A stretch of 64,000 nucleotides of DNA from Bacteroidetes bacterium UBA7662 (GTDB lineage: Bacteria; Bacteroidota; Bacteroidia; UBA7662), in the NCBI GenBank assembly GCA_002483345.1, contig DLHS01000015.1, positions 406,525-470,524 on the forward strand, read 5' to 3'. Position 1 is the stretch's first letter, and each line of letters starts with the position of its first letter. The translations under genes and the position numbers were made by a program. Below the pieces are notes generated by a model, which saw only the letters and a list, made by a program, of their open reading frames with translations, was not told where the DNA came from and made no database searches. Positions 50,171 through 57,964 of the stretch are shown in pieces.

Positions 50171-50240
50171 AAAAATGATTTTTTGGTCTTTTTTCTTTTT
50201 AAGCCATCGACAGCTGAAAAGAATTTTGAATCTTAACCTT

Positions 50241-50257
50241 TGCGGACAAAGTCCGCA
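50241..50257. repeat. Small perfect hairpin upstream of fabD
   Basis: TGCGGAC-AAA-GTCCGCA forms a 7-bp stem with a 3-nt loop. A near-consensus box (TAACCTTTG, 50234-50242, one extra base) precedes it, so the hairpin may lie at the 5' end of the fabD message. Confidence 0.5.
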
Positions 50258-50279
50258 TGCTGCATACCAACTACTTTAT

Positions 50280-50331
50280 ACTAAATACTGCAACTAAATA
50301 CTGCAACTAAATACTGCATACTAAATACTCC
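50280..50331 (+). repeat. 13-bp tandem repeat directly before fabD
   Basis: ACTAAATACTGCA occurs three times without change (50280-50292, 50293-50305, 50306-50318), followed by a diverged fourth unit and GTACTAACTACT up to the ATG at 50344. Units are too short and have no spacers, so this is not CRISPR. Confidence 0.9.
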
Positions 50332-50343
50332 GTACTAACTACT

Positions 50344-51234
50344 ATGAAAGCATATATTTTCCCCGGACAAGGCGCTCAGTTCATTGGTATGGGCAAATCA
50401 CTTTACGAAACTTCTGCCGCTGCAAAGGCGCGTTTTGAGCAAGCCAACAACATTCTGGGCTTTCGCATCACCGATATTATGTTCGATGGGACCGATGAAG
50501 CACTGAAACAAACCAAGGTTACACAACCTGCCATCTTCCTGCATTCTGTCATTCTCGCCGAGCTTCTAGGGTCTGATTTTAAGGCAGATATGGCTGCAGG
50601 CCACTCCCTGGGAGAGTTTTCGGCTCTCGTAGCTACCGGATGTCTGAGTTTTGAAGACGGTCTCCGGCTGGTCTCGAAACGGGCATTGGCCATGCAGGCA
50701 GCTTGTGAAAAAGAACCTTCTACCATGGCCGCCATCCTGGGATTGGCTGATGACGTGGTTGAAAATATTTGTGCATCCATTACAAATGAAATTGTAGTTC
50801 CGGCTAACTACAACTGCCCCGGTCAGCTGGTTATTTCGGGCTCAGTCAAAGGTGTTGAGATAGCCTGCGAAAAGCTGAAAGAAGCAGGAGCACTCAAAGC
50901 CATCTTGCTGAATGTAGGAGGTGCTTTCCACTCCCCCCTCATGGAACCCGCCCGTCAGGAACTCGAAGCAGCCATTCGCTCCACAAACTTCCTGAAGCCA
51001 TCCTGCCCCATCTACCAGAATGTGGTTGCCACCGGCGTCAGCGATCCGGATGAAATCAGGCAGAACCTCATCAATCAACTGACAGGTGCTGTCCGCTGGA
51101 CTCAAAGTGTGCAAAAAATGCTTGCCGACGGTGCAGACCATTTCGTGGAAGTAGGTCCGGGAAAAGTATTACAGGGTCTGGTTAAAAAAGTAGACCGGCA
51201 GGTTGTAACTGAAAGCGCGGAGCTTTCAGCCTAA
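50344..51234 (+). CDS. fabD: Malonyl-CoA:ACP transacylase
   Basis: FabD loads malonyl groups onto acyl carrier protein for fatty acid synthesis. The 296-residue protein shows IFPGQGAQFIGMGKSL, the nucleophile elbow GHSLGE (S88), RALAMQAACE with the carboxylate-binding Arg, and GGAFHSPLMEPA with the catalytic His. It stands alone between queD and prmC. Its last 9 bases overlap the end of the convergent prmC. Confidence 0.96.
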   Translation: MKAYIFPGQGAQFIGMGKSLYETSAAAKARFEQANNILGFRITDIMFDGTDEALKQTKVTQPAIFLHSVILAELLGSDFKADMAAGHSLGEFSALVATGCLSFEDGLRLVSKRALAMQAACEKEPSTMAAILGLADDVVENICASITNEIVVPANYNCPGQLVISGSVKGVEIACEKLKEAGALKAILLNVGGAFHSPLMEPARQELEAAIRSTNFLKPSCPIYQNVVATGVSDPDEIRQNLINQLTGAVRWTQSVQKMLADGADHFVEVGPGKVLQGLVKKVDRQVVTESAELSA

Positions 51235-52065
51235 AGAAACCTTCAGCATACGATCATGACCGTTGAGGTCTTTTTTAATTAAAGTATTACTTGATGTAAG
51301 TCCAAATAAATTACTTACATACAGTGATTTATCTTTATGAATCTCCATATAGACTGCTTGTGTTTCCGGCAGTCCTGAAGTGATTTCCGCTATTCTTCTG
51401 TAAAACAACAACGGGTCGTGGTCGGGCACGAAAAGGGCCAATCCCGGCTCGAACGCACGCACCTGCTCACTCATGGCTGCGCTTTCGGATTGTGGAACGT
51501 AAGGCGGATTACTGATAATCAGGTCATAAGCCATCGGCAAGTCATCTTCCAGCATATCCAATTGGTGAAACACCACTTTTGCCCCAAGCCGATAGGCATT
51601 GCGTTGGGCGAGGGCAAGGGCAGCCGGTGAAATATCCAGTGCATGGACCTCCCAGCCAGGACGGGCAAGTTTCAGGCAGATGGGTATGATGCCACTGCCT
51701 GTCCCCAGATCAATTACCCGGAAACCGGCTTTATCAGGCCAGTCTGAGAGCACCCAATCAACCAATTCCTCTGTTTCAGGTCTCGGAATAAGCACATTTT
51801 CATCTACCTCGAAGTTTCTTCCGGCAAACCAGGCTTCGCCCAGCACATATTGCAACGGTTTTCCGGTCTGCATTTCTGCTACATCCGACATCAATTGTAC
51901 CCGAATCTGCTCCGGTATCTCCTCCTCTTCCTTCAACAACACATCCAGCAGCCCCCATCCCAACCGTTTGGCAAGCAACCACTGCACCTGGGCTTTGATT
52001 TCGGATGGTTCTGCTGAACCCAGGAGCGATCGGATGAGGTATTGCCGGAGTTCTTTACCGTTCAT
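51226..52065 (-). CDS. prmC: Release factor glutamine methyltransferase PrmC
   Basis: PrmC methylates the Gln of the GGQ motif in RF1 and RF2 and raises termination efficiency. The 279-residue protein has the N-terminal helical bundle, EDENVLIPRPETEELV-type segment (VDENVLIPRPETEE at 87-100), the SAM-binding VIDLGTGSGIIPIC (117-130) and the catalytic NPPYV (186-190). The C-terminus KKDLNGHDRMLKV fits the family. Divergent from ribD and convergent with fabD (9-bp overlap). Confidence 0.95.
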   Translation of the reverse strand: MNGKELRQYLIRSLLGSAEPSEIKAQVQWLLAKRLGWGLLDVLLKEEEEIPEQIRVQLMSDVAEMQTGKPLQYVLGEAWFAGRNFEVDENVLIPRPETEELVDWVLSDWPDKAGFRVIDLGTGSGIIPICLKLARPGWEVHALDISPAALALAQRNAYRLGAKVVFHQLDMLEDDLPMAYDLIISNPPYVPQSESAAMSEQVRAFEPGLALFVPDHDPLLFYRRIAEITSGLPETQAVYMEIHKDKSLYVSNLFGLTSSNTLIKKDLNGHDRMLKVSLG

Positions 52066-52088
52066 TCGGTGAAGTTAGAGAGGAAGCC

Positions 52089-52096
52089 TATTTTTG
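52089..52096 (+). promoter_or_regulatory. -7 promoter box of the ribD operon
   Basis: TATTTTTG ends 4 bp before the GTG at 52101 and 25 bp before the ATG at 52122. The start choice decides whether the message is leaderless. Confidence 0.5.
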
Positions 52097-52100
52097 CCAC

Positions 52101-53135
52101 GTGTCAGCCGATGAAATATTCATGAAACGGGCCCTGGAGCTTGCGCTCCTGGGCAGCGGGTATGTCTCGCCCAACCCCATGGTCGGCTGTGTGATTGTGC
52201 ACAACAACCGCATCATAGGCGAAGGCTGGCACCAGCAATATGGCGGGCCCCATGCAGAGGTAAATGCCTTTGCATCGGTCAATGAACCCGGTTTACTGCC
52301 TGAGTCAACGGTTTATGTCACCCTGGAACCCTGCGCCCATTTCGGCAAAACACCCCCCTGCTGCGATTTAATCATTCTGAAGCGTGTAAAACGGGTGGTT
52401 GTGGCCTGTATTGATCCCTTTACAGCGGTTTCGGGAAAAGGGTTGGCCAAAATAAAGGAAGCCGGCATAGCTGTCACACTCGGCATACTGGAAAAAGAAG
52501 CCATACACCTGAACCGTCGTTTTTTTACCGCTATAAGCAAAAAAAGGCCCTACATCATCCTGAAATGGGCACAAACCAGCGATGGTTTTATGGCACGCGC
52601 CAATGGCGACAGCAAATGGATCAGCAATCCCCTCTCCCGTACGCTGGTGCATCAGTACCGGCATGAGGAAGATGCCATACTCGTTGGTGCAGGTACCCTC
52701 CTGGCCGATAATCCTGAACTCACCACCCGGTTCTATCCGGGCAAGGATCCCCTGCGCGTCATCCTGGAACTGCACGGACATGTGGGTGACCATTTTACAG
52801 TCTTTCAGGATGGGAAAAACACTTTATTGTGGAGTGCAAGTCGCGCCGACGCCAAAAATATCCGGCATTTTGACATCACAGAAGTCAATTGGTTAGAAAA
52901 TATACTTACCAGCCTTATAGAGACAAATATAAATTCTATACTGATTGAAGGTGGCGCCAAAACCCTGGCCTTGTTTCTGGAAAAGGGTTTGTGGGATGAG
53001 ATCCGGTGTTTTAAGGCCCCTGCAACTTTTAGTTCAGGATTGGCTGCCCCTGCCCTGCCAGGGTTGGTAAACGTAACCAACAGCTCAATAGGAGGAGATC
53101 ACTTAATTACGGGCTTTAACCCCTTGTCGTTGTGA
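52101..53135 (+). CDS. ribD: Riboflavin biosynthesis deaminase/reductase RibD
   Basis: RibD deaminates and then reduces the pyrimidine intermediate of riboflavin synthesis. The deaminase domain (1-145) has GPHAEVNAFASV and LEPCAHFGKTPPCCDLII for zinc. The reductase domain (about 147-344) has ILKWAQTSDGFMA, DAILVGAGTLLADNPELTTR and ILIEGGAKTLALF. The start is either the GTG at 52101 (344 residues) or the ATG at 52122 (337 residues). Family N-termini have about eight residues before the M[KR]RALELA segment, which favours the GTG, but this would leave almost no leader. The stop overlaps the next gene (GTGA). Confidence 0.94.
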   Translation: MSADEIFMKRALELALLGSGYVSPNPMVGCVIVHNNRIIGEGWHQQYGGPHAEVNAFASVNEPGLLPESTVYVTLEPCAHFGKTPPCCDLIILKRVKRVVVACIDPFTAVSGKGLAKIKEAGIAVTLGILEKEAIHLNRRFFTAISKKRPYIILKWAQTSDGFMARANGDSKWISNPLSRTLVHQYRHEEDAILVGAGTLLADNPELTTRFYPGKDPLRVILELHGHVGDHFTVFQDGKNTLLWSASRADAKNIRHFDITEVNWLENILTSLIETNINSILIEGGAKTLALFLEKGLWDEIRCFKAPATFSSGLAAPALPGLVNVTNSSIGGDHLITGFNPLSL

Positions 53136-53983
53136 GCTGGTTCTGGCTCAGTGTGGCCTGCTCCGCTGTCAATTTTGTTTATTTCAGAGCTTTCAGGCAA
53201 TGGGGGATACAAACGTTCCTGGCCATTGCTGTAAATTATCTGGTTTGTATGCTTTTGGGCTGGCTGCTGATGCCTGAGGGACAAAATATCAACCTGCAAC
53301 AACCCTGGCTTCCCCTGGCGCTGCTAACGGGCTCCCTCTATGTGTTGATGTTCTGGATGATAGGTCGTTCCGCTCAGCGCATCGGTGTGGCCCCTACGGC
53401 CATCGCGGCCAAACTATCCATGGTGATACCCGTGGTAGCCGCCTTTTGGTGGTTTGACGAGCCTTTTTCGCCGCAAGGGTTGCTGGCACTTGTTTTAGCG
53501 CTGGCAGCTGTATGGTTCAGTGCCGGAAAAACAGCTGCCATGCAGCTGCGCCCGGGGCATTTACGATTACCGATGGCCATCTTTCTGGGAGGCGGGGTTG
53601 CCGACTTGCTCCTTAAGTACACAGAAGTAACTTATTTGAATAAATCTGATTATCCTTTCTTTTTATTCATTTTATTCGGGTCATCAGCAATCATTGGCTG
53701 GACAAGTGTTGGCATGGGTCTGGTACGAAAACAGCTTCGGCTGGAATACAAAAGTGTGGTGGCCGGGATTTTATTAGGCATAACCAACTTCTTTTCAGTT
53801 TTTGGTATCATCCATGCCTTTAAGGAGATGGCCTCGAGTGTCCTTTTCCCCCTCAACAACCTCGCGATCATCCTGATTTCTTCTGCGCTGGCGGCCTGGA
53901 TTTTTCGTGAAAGACTTAACCGCAGACAATATGCAGGCGCGTTGCTGGCGGTACTGGCTATCCTTCTTTTTGTTTTTCAATGA
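53132..53983 (+). CDS. EamA/DMT-superfamily transporter-like membrane protein
   Basis: The 283-residue protein has about ten membrane helices in two halves, each with the EamA-like end (AVIPVVAAFWWFDEPFSPQG-type segment in the first half, AILISSALAAWIFRERLNRR-type in the second). DMT transporters export metabolites such as amino acids or nucleobases, or import others; no substrate can be deduced. Location after ribD could hint at flavin or a precursor, but this is only context. Start is GTG 53132, overlapping the ribD stop by 4 bases; its stop overlaps yigZ by 4 bases. Confidence 0.85.
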   Translation: MSWFWLSVACSAVNFVYFRAFRQWGIQTFLAIAVNYLVCMLLGWLLMPEGQNINLQQPWLPLALLTGSLYVLMFWMIGRSAQRIGVAPTAIAAKLSMVIPVVAAFWWFDEPFSPQGLLALVLALAAVWFSAGKTAAMQLRPGHLRLPMAIFLGGGVADLLLKYTEVTYLNKSDYPFFLFILFGSSAIIGWTSVGMGLVRKQLRLEYKSVVAGILLGITNFFSVFGIIHAFKEMASSVLFPLNNLAIILISSALAAWIFRERLNRRQYAGALLAVLAILLFVFQ

Positions 53984-54600
53984 GCAGAAAACAGATAATT
54001 ACCGCTCCGGTTACCGGATTATACAAAGACAAAGGCAGCAAATTTATCGCCTATGCCTGGCCGGTAGCGACAGAAGAAGCAATCAGAATGCACCTTGATT
54101 CCCTGAAAAAAGAGCATTTCAGCGCCAGACACTGGTGTTATGCCTGGCGTTTGGGCGAAACGGGCGATCAGTACCGCAGCAATGATGATGGTGAGCCCTC
54201 CGGAAGTGCAGGCCGGCCGATACTGGCAGTATTGGACCAATTCCGGTTATCTGATTGCCTGGTGGTGGTGGTCCGCTATTTCGGGGGTACTCTGCTGGGT
54301 GTCAGGGGACTTATCGATGCCTATGGAGGAGCCGCACGTAATGCCCTTGAACAGGCTGTTTGCCTGCCTATGCCCGTCCCAAGAGAAATTGCTGTTTCGT
54401 TCTCCTATGATCTGATGGCAGAAGTGCAAAAGGTATTGAATGAAACAGGACTTAAACCCACTGCCCTTTCCTACACCGATGCGGACATACGTATGGTTTT
54501 CAGAGACGATGTGGATATGATTGCGCAACTCTCTGTCCGACTTGACCGGATTTATGGGGTTACGTTATCTGACGAAGCGGAGAAAGGCGCTGATAACTAG
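53980..54600 (+). CDS. yigZ: YigZ/IMPACT family protein
   Basis: The 206-residue protein has the IMPACT N-terminal domain: KDKGSKFIAYAWPVATEEA, HFSARHWCYAWRLG, SNDDGEPSGSAGRPIL and VVVVRYFGGTLLGVRGLIDAYG. A ferredoxin-like C-terminal domain follows. Eukaryotic IMPACT modulates Gcn2; the bacterial role is unknown, with a possible link to nucleic acid or ribosome binding. Last gene of the ribD-eamA-yigZ operon, joined by a 4-bp overlap. Confidence 0.92.
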   Translation: MSRKQIITAPVTGLYKDKGSKFIAYAWPVATEEAIRMHLDSLKKEHFSARHWCYAWRLGETGDQYRSNDDGEPSGSAGRPILAVLDQFRLSDCLVVVVRYFGGTLLGVRGLIDAYGGAARNALEQAVCLPMPVPREIAVSFSYDLMAEVQKVLNETGLKPTALSYTDADIRMVFRDDVDMIAQLSVRLDRIYGVTLSDEAEKGADN

Positions 54601-54678
54601 TCAAATGTTGTCAAAAGCCTAAAATAAAAATGGGCATTCAAAGCCTATACCGTATCTTCGGCGCACAAAATTTGACAA

Positions 54679-55374
54679 ATGAAACTCAAATCACTTTTAA
54701 TGGTAACCGGCTTGAGTGTTTTCGCATTCACAGCTTGTAACGGACAGAAAAAAATGGACAAAAACGCTACCCTCAAAACTGAGATGGACTCAGTTAGCTA
54801 CAGCCTCGGCGTAAGCATTGGCACCAACCTGAAAAGTCAGGGCTTCGAAAAAGTAAACTTTGCAGCCATGATGAAAGCCATGGAAGATGTTTACGGAGAT
54901 GGCAAAACCACCATCAGCGAAGCAGATGCCAATATGTACATCCAAAACTATTTTCAAGGCCTGATGGCTAAGAAAACCGAAGCTGCCAAATCAGAAGGCG
55001 TTAAATTCCTTGAAGAAAACGCGAAAAAAGAAGGTATCACCGTTACTGCCAGCGGATTGCAATACAAAGTAAACACCATGGGTACCGGCCCTAAACCAGC
55101 GCTTACCGACCAGGTAAAAGTTCATTATACCGGTAAACTGATTGATGGCACCGTATTCGACAGCTCTGTAGAGCGTGGCGAACCGGCTGTGTTCCCCTTG
55201 AATGGTGTAATCGCCGGTTGGACAGAAGCGCTTCAATTGATGCCTGTTGGTTCTAAATGGACCATCTACCTCCCAAGCGACATTGCTTACGGCGAGCGTG
55301 GTGCAGGCCAGCAAATCCCGCCTCACAGCACCCTGGTATTTGAAGTTGAGTTAATCAGCATCGAGACCAAGTAA
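54679..55374 (+). CDS. FKBP-type peptidyl-prolyl isomerase lipoprotein (FkpA/Mip-like)
   Basis: The 231-residue protein has a lipoprotein signal with lipobox FTAC (Cys20). A helical dimerisation region (about 35-120, SYSLGVSIGTNLKSQGFEKV and onwards) and a C-terminal FKBP domain (about 125-231, DQVKVHYTGKLIDGTVFDSS, VIAGWTEALQLMPVGSKWTI, IPPHSTLVFEVELI) follow. It helps fold proteins in the periplasm or at the outer membrane. A weak box TATCTTCG (54653-54660) lies upstream. A terminator follows the stop. Confidence 0.94.
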   Translation: MKLKSLLMVTGLSVFAFTACNGQKKMDKNATLKTEMDSVSYSLGVSIGTNLKSQGFEKVNFAAMMKAMEDVYGDGKTTISEADANMYIQNYFQGLMAKKTEAAKSEGVKFLEENAKKEGITVTASGLQYKVNTMGTGPKPALTDQVKVHYTGKLIDGTVFDSSVERGEPAVFPLNGVIAGWTEALQLMPVGSKWTIYLPSDIAYGERGAGQQIPPHSTLVFEVELISIETK

Positions 55375-55391
55375 TCACTGCAAAATATCAG

Positions 55392-55426
55392 AGCCCCGGA
55401 TTGAGAGATTCGGGGCTTTGTTTTTT
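55392..55426 (+). terminator. Rho-independent terminator of the FKBP gene
   Basis: AGCCCCGGA and TTCGGGGCT form a stem around TTGAGAGA, followed by TTGTTTTTTGT. GA-repeat copy 7 follows within a few bases. Confidence 0.8.
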
Positions 55427-55431
55427 GTTTC

Positions 55432-55465
55432 AGATATTGAGAGAGCGAGAGACGAGAGACGAGAC
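55432..55465 (+). repeat. GA-rich dispersed repeat, copy 7
   Basis: AGATATTGAGAGAGCGAGAG followed by ACGAGAGACGAGAC and eight T. As with copies 2 and 4 it sits right behind a terminator. Confidence 0.8.
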
Positions 55466-55475
55466 TTTTTTTTGG

Positions 55476-55523
55476 TCAGACATCTGCACATCTGTACATC
55501 CAAATAAATCAGCACATCAACCT
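55476..55523. repeat. CATCTGCACATC-type repeat upstream of rlmH
   Basis: CAGACATCTGCACATCTGTA followed by CATCCAAATAAATCAGCACATC. It is related to 35090-35110 and to the end of copy 3 (ATGTCTGCACA). No separate promoter box for rlmH was recognised. Confidence 0.55.
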
Positions 55524-55528
55524 GAAGC

Positions 55529-56002
55529 ATGCGTATACGACTTATCCAGCTTGGTAAAAATCAGGATGCCTTTATTGAGGAAGGTATCGCCTTTTTTCAG
55601 AAGAAGCTCAAGCATTATTGCACCTTTGAACAGGTAACCCTGCCCAATCTGAAGCAGGTTACCAATCTCTCCCACGAGGAAGTAAAAAGGCTGGAAGGTG
55701 AACTACTGCTCAGGAGTCTGGATACCCGAAACCTCGTTTGTTTACTGGATGAGCGAGGTAAAAAATACGACAGCCCCGGATTTGCCCGGCAACTCGATCA
55801 ATGGGCTTTGGCCGGCCGTTCGCAGGTTGATTTTATCATTGGGGGGGCATTCGGCTTCTCCGATGCCGTTTATCAGCGGGCTGACGCATCCGTATCGCTC
55901 AGCGACATGACTTTTTCGCACCAGCTGATTCGACTCATTTTTCTGGAGCAATTGTACCGTGCCTTCACCATCTTACGCAACGAACCCTACCACCATGGCT
56001 GA
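55529..56002 (+). CDS. rlmH: 23S rRNA pseudouridine-1915 N3-methyltransferase RlmH
   Basis: RlmH methylates a pseudouridine in helix 69 of 23S rRNA. The 157-residue SPOUT enzyme has MRIRLIQLGKNQDAFIEEGI, VCLLDERGKKYDSPGFA, the knot DFIIGGAFGFSDAVY, and SLSDMTFSHQLIRLIFLEQL, ending RNEPYHHG with the conserved His pair. Length is the same as in other bacteria. Its last 8 bases overlap the next gene. Confidence 0.96.
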   Translation: MRIRLIQLGKNQDAFIEEGIAFFQKKLKHYCTFEQVTLPNLKQVTNLSHEEVKRLEGELLLRSLDTRNLVCLLDERGKKYDSPGFARQLDQWALAGRSQVDFIIGGAFGFSDAVYQRADASVSLSDMTFSHQLIRLIFLEQLYRAFTILRNEPYHHG

Positions 56003-56684
56003 CCCATATCGCATGCCTTTTTTCGATTGTTTACTGCTGGGCTACAGCGGTGCCGTAGGCAGTCAGTTGCTGCAGGAACTGATCCGCAGCGACAAAGTAA
56101 ACCGCATCGTATGTCTCGGTCGCAGACAACCTTCTTTGGATCATCACAAGCTGGTTTTTGTGTCTGCAGATATGGAGAAGCAGACAGAGCAACTTGATGC
56201 CTTTTCAGGCATCAGCAGGGTGTATTGCTGTCTGGGAACGACCATCAGAACCGCAGGCAGTCGGGAGGCTTTCCGGAAAGTGGACTACGACATGGTGGTG
56301 AATGCCGCCCACATCGCCAAACAAGCTGGTGTAGCGCATTTCAGTGTGGTTTCTGCCATGGGTGCCGACGAACATTCAAAAGTGTTCTATAACCAGGTAA
56401 AAGGCTCCTGTGAACATGCGCTCAAGCAGATAGGATTCAATCGTTTATCTATTTATCGTCCATCGCTCCTGACCGGACCACGAACGGAATTCAGGCTGGG
56501 AGAAAAAATTGCCCAGCTTATATTTCCGCTGATTGAATGGATGCTGGCAGGTAAGTTGCGGCATTACCGCAGTATTTCGACCAATACGGTGGCCAGAGCC
56601 ATGTTGCTGAATTCTATTAAAACAGATGAAGGCACGGAGATTTTCCTGAGCGACGATATCAAACAGCTTTCAAAAGCGCTGTAA
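55995..56684 (+). CDS. NAD(P)-binding TIP30/HTATIP2-like oxidoreductase
   Basis: The 229-residue protein has a Rossmann fold typical of atypical short-chain reductases: LLLGYSGAVGSQLLQELIRS (dinucleotide loop), VYCCLGTTIRTAGSREAFRK and FSVVSAMGADEHSKVFYNQVKG. IYRPSLLTGPRTEFRLGE follows. The normal Tyr-Lys pair is shifted to FYNQVKG. Substrate unknown. The ATG at 55995 lies within the rlmH end; a longer frame from further upstream is unlikely. Its 3' end overlaps the convergent HsdR_N-like gene by 26 bp. Confidence 0.82.
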   Translation: MADPYRMPFFDCLLLGYSGAVGSQLLQELIRSDKVNRIVCLGRRQPSLDHHKLVFVSADMEKQTEQLDAFSGISRVYCCLGTTIRTAGSREAFRKVDYDMVVNAAHIAKQAGVAHFSVVSAMGADEHSKVFYNQVKGSCEHALKQIGFNRLSIYRPSLLTGPRTEFRLGEKIAQLIFPLIEWMLAGKLRHYRSISTNTVARAMLLNSIKTDEGTEIFLSDDIKQLSKAL

Positions 56685-57138
56685 AGGAAGCCCAGTCTGG
56701 TATTTCCTCCAGAAAACGGTATCTGCCCGCTTCATGGTCCACAAAAGCGAACAGATGGGTCATGCCATTTGAAAGTAAAAAATAATCTACCCCCAATACC
56801 CGATTGTACCTCGCCGCCTGGTCAAACACGGTCTGGTCAATACCGATGTGTGGTGCCTTACACTCTATCAGTAGTATTGGGTATTGCCCGTTGTGATTGT
56901 AGATAACTGCGTCGTAACGGCGGGTCATTTTGTTGAATTCGATGCTTTTCTCCACCGACAAACGGGCTTTCGGATAGCCCAGTCCGTTGACAAGATGCTG
57001 CAATAAATGTTGTCTCACCCATTCTTCAGGAGTGATTTTCAGATACTTCTGACGAAACACATCAAAAATTTCCAGGCCTTGTTTTCCCTGTCTGATACGG
57101 GCGTCGAAACGTGGCAAATGTAGGGCTGGCATGTGCAT
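56659..57138 (-). CDS. Stand-alone type I restriction enzyme R N-terminal-like protein
   Basis: The 159-residue protein resembles the HsdR N-terminal nuclease domain (HSDR_N_2). RRYDAVIYNHNGQYPILLIE followed by CKAP supplies the Asp, Glu and Lys of a PD-(D/E)xK site. QHLVNGLGYPKARLSVEKSI and FDQAARYNRVLGVDYFLLSNG complete the family pattern. No hsdM, hsdS or helicase is nearby, so it is not part of a restriction system here. Function is unknown. Either ATG 57138 or ATG 57132 may be used. Confidence 0.8.
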   Translation of the reverse strand: MHMPALHLPRFDARIRQGKQGLEIFDVFRQKYLKITPEEWVRQHLLQHLVNGLGYPKARLSVEKSIEFNKMTRRYDAVIYNHNGQYPILLIECKAPHIGIDQTVFDQAARYNRVLGVDYFLLSNGMTHLFAFVDHEAGRYRFLEEIPDWASFTALLKAV

Positions 57139-57193
57139 AAATACGGGAAGAAGAGCTTCGGAGATATCCTTAAATTAGCGTGTCGTCAAAAAT

Positions 57194-57964
57194 ATGAAAA
57201 CGAAAGAAGACATCGTCAATAACTGGTTGCCGCGTTATACAGGCCGGCCTCTCGAGGATTTTACGCAATACGTGCTGCTCACCAATTTCTCCCATTATCT
57301 GGAGGTCTTCTCCAAACAATACAATGCCCCGGTTCTTGGAAAAGATAAGCCCATGCAAACCTGTGTGGCTGAAGGCATTACCATCATTAATTTCGGCATG
57401 GGAAGTCCCATGGCGGCTACCGTGATGGATTTGCTGACGGCCATTCGTCCAAAAGCGGTCCTGTTTCTGGGCAAATGTGGTGGTTTAAAGCGCAAAAATC
57501 AGATAGGCGACCTTATATTGCCCATAGCAGCCATACGGGGCGAGGGAACCTCCAACGATTATTTCCCGCCGGAAATACCCGCACTCCCCTCCTTTGCCCT
57601 TCAGAAAGCCATCTCTACCACTGTCAGGGATATGGGACTGGATTATTGGACCGGCACGGTTTATACCACCAACAGAAGGGTCTGGGAGCATGATAAAAAA
57701 TTCAAAAACTACCTCCGCGAAACCCGTACCATGGCCATCGACATGGAAACTGCAACTATTTTCAGCATAGGCTTTCACAACGGCATACCTACCGGTGCGC
57801 TGCTACTGGTCAGCGATCAGCCCATGATACCGGAAGGTGTTAAAACCGCAGAAAGTGACCTCAAAGTCACAGCCAACTTCGTGGAAAGTCATATTCAAGT
57901 CGGCATAGGATCACTCAAACAACTCATCAACAACGGTCTAACTGTTAAACACCTTCGTTTCTGA
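57194..57964 (+). CDS. amn: AMP nucleosidase
   Basis: The 256-residue protein belongs to the purine nucleoside phosphorylase fold and matches the short AMP nucleosidases of Bacteroidota, which split AMP to adenine and ribose-5-phosphate. Motifs are IINFGMGSPMAATVMDLLTA (phosphate-binding Gly-rich loop), FLGKCGGLKRKNQIGDLILP and MAIDMETATIFSIGFHNGI (catalytic acid). It lacks the extra N-terminal domain of E. coli Amn. The stop overlaps the holA start (TGATG). Confidence 0.88.
   Translation: MKTKEDIVNNWLPRYTGRPLEDFTQYVLLTNFSHYLEVFSKQYNAPVLGKDKPMQTCVAEGITIINFGMGSPMAATVMDLLTAIRPKAVLFLGKCGGLKRKNQIGDLILPIAAIRGEGTSNDYFPPEIPALPSFALQKAISTTVRDMGLDYWTGTVYTTNRRVWEHDKKFKNYLRETRTMAIDMETATIFSIGFHNGIPTGALLLVSDQPMIPEGVKTAESDLKVTANFVESHIQVGIGSLKQLINNGLTVKHLRF

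Noticed and set aside
50280..50331. Possible CRISPR-like repeat array
   Set aside because: The units are 13 bp and directly adjacent without spacers; no cas genes are present.
56659..57138. Remnant of a type I restriction system
   Set aside because: No methylase, specificity or helicase genes or fragments are nearby; a stand-alone family member is simpler.
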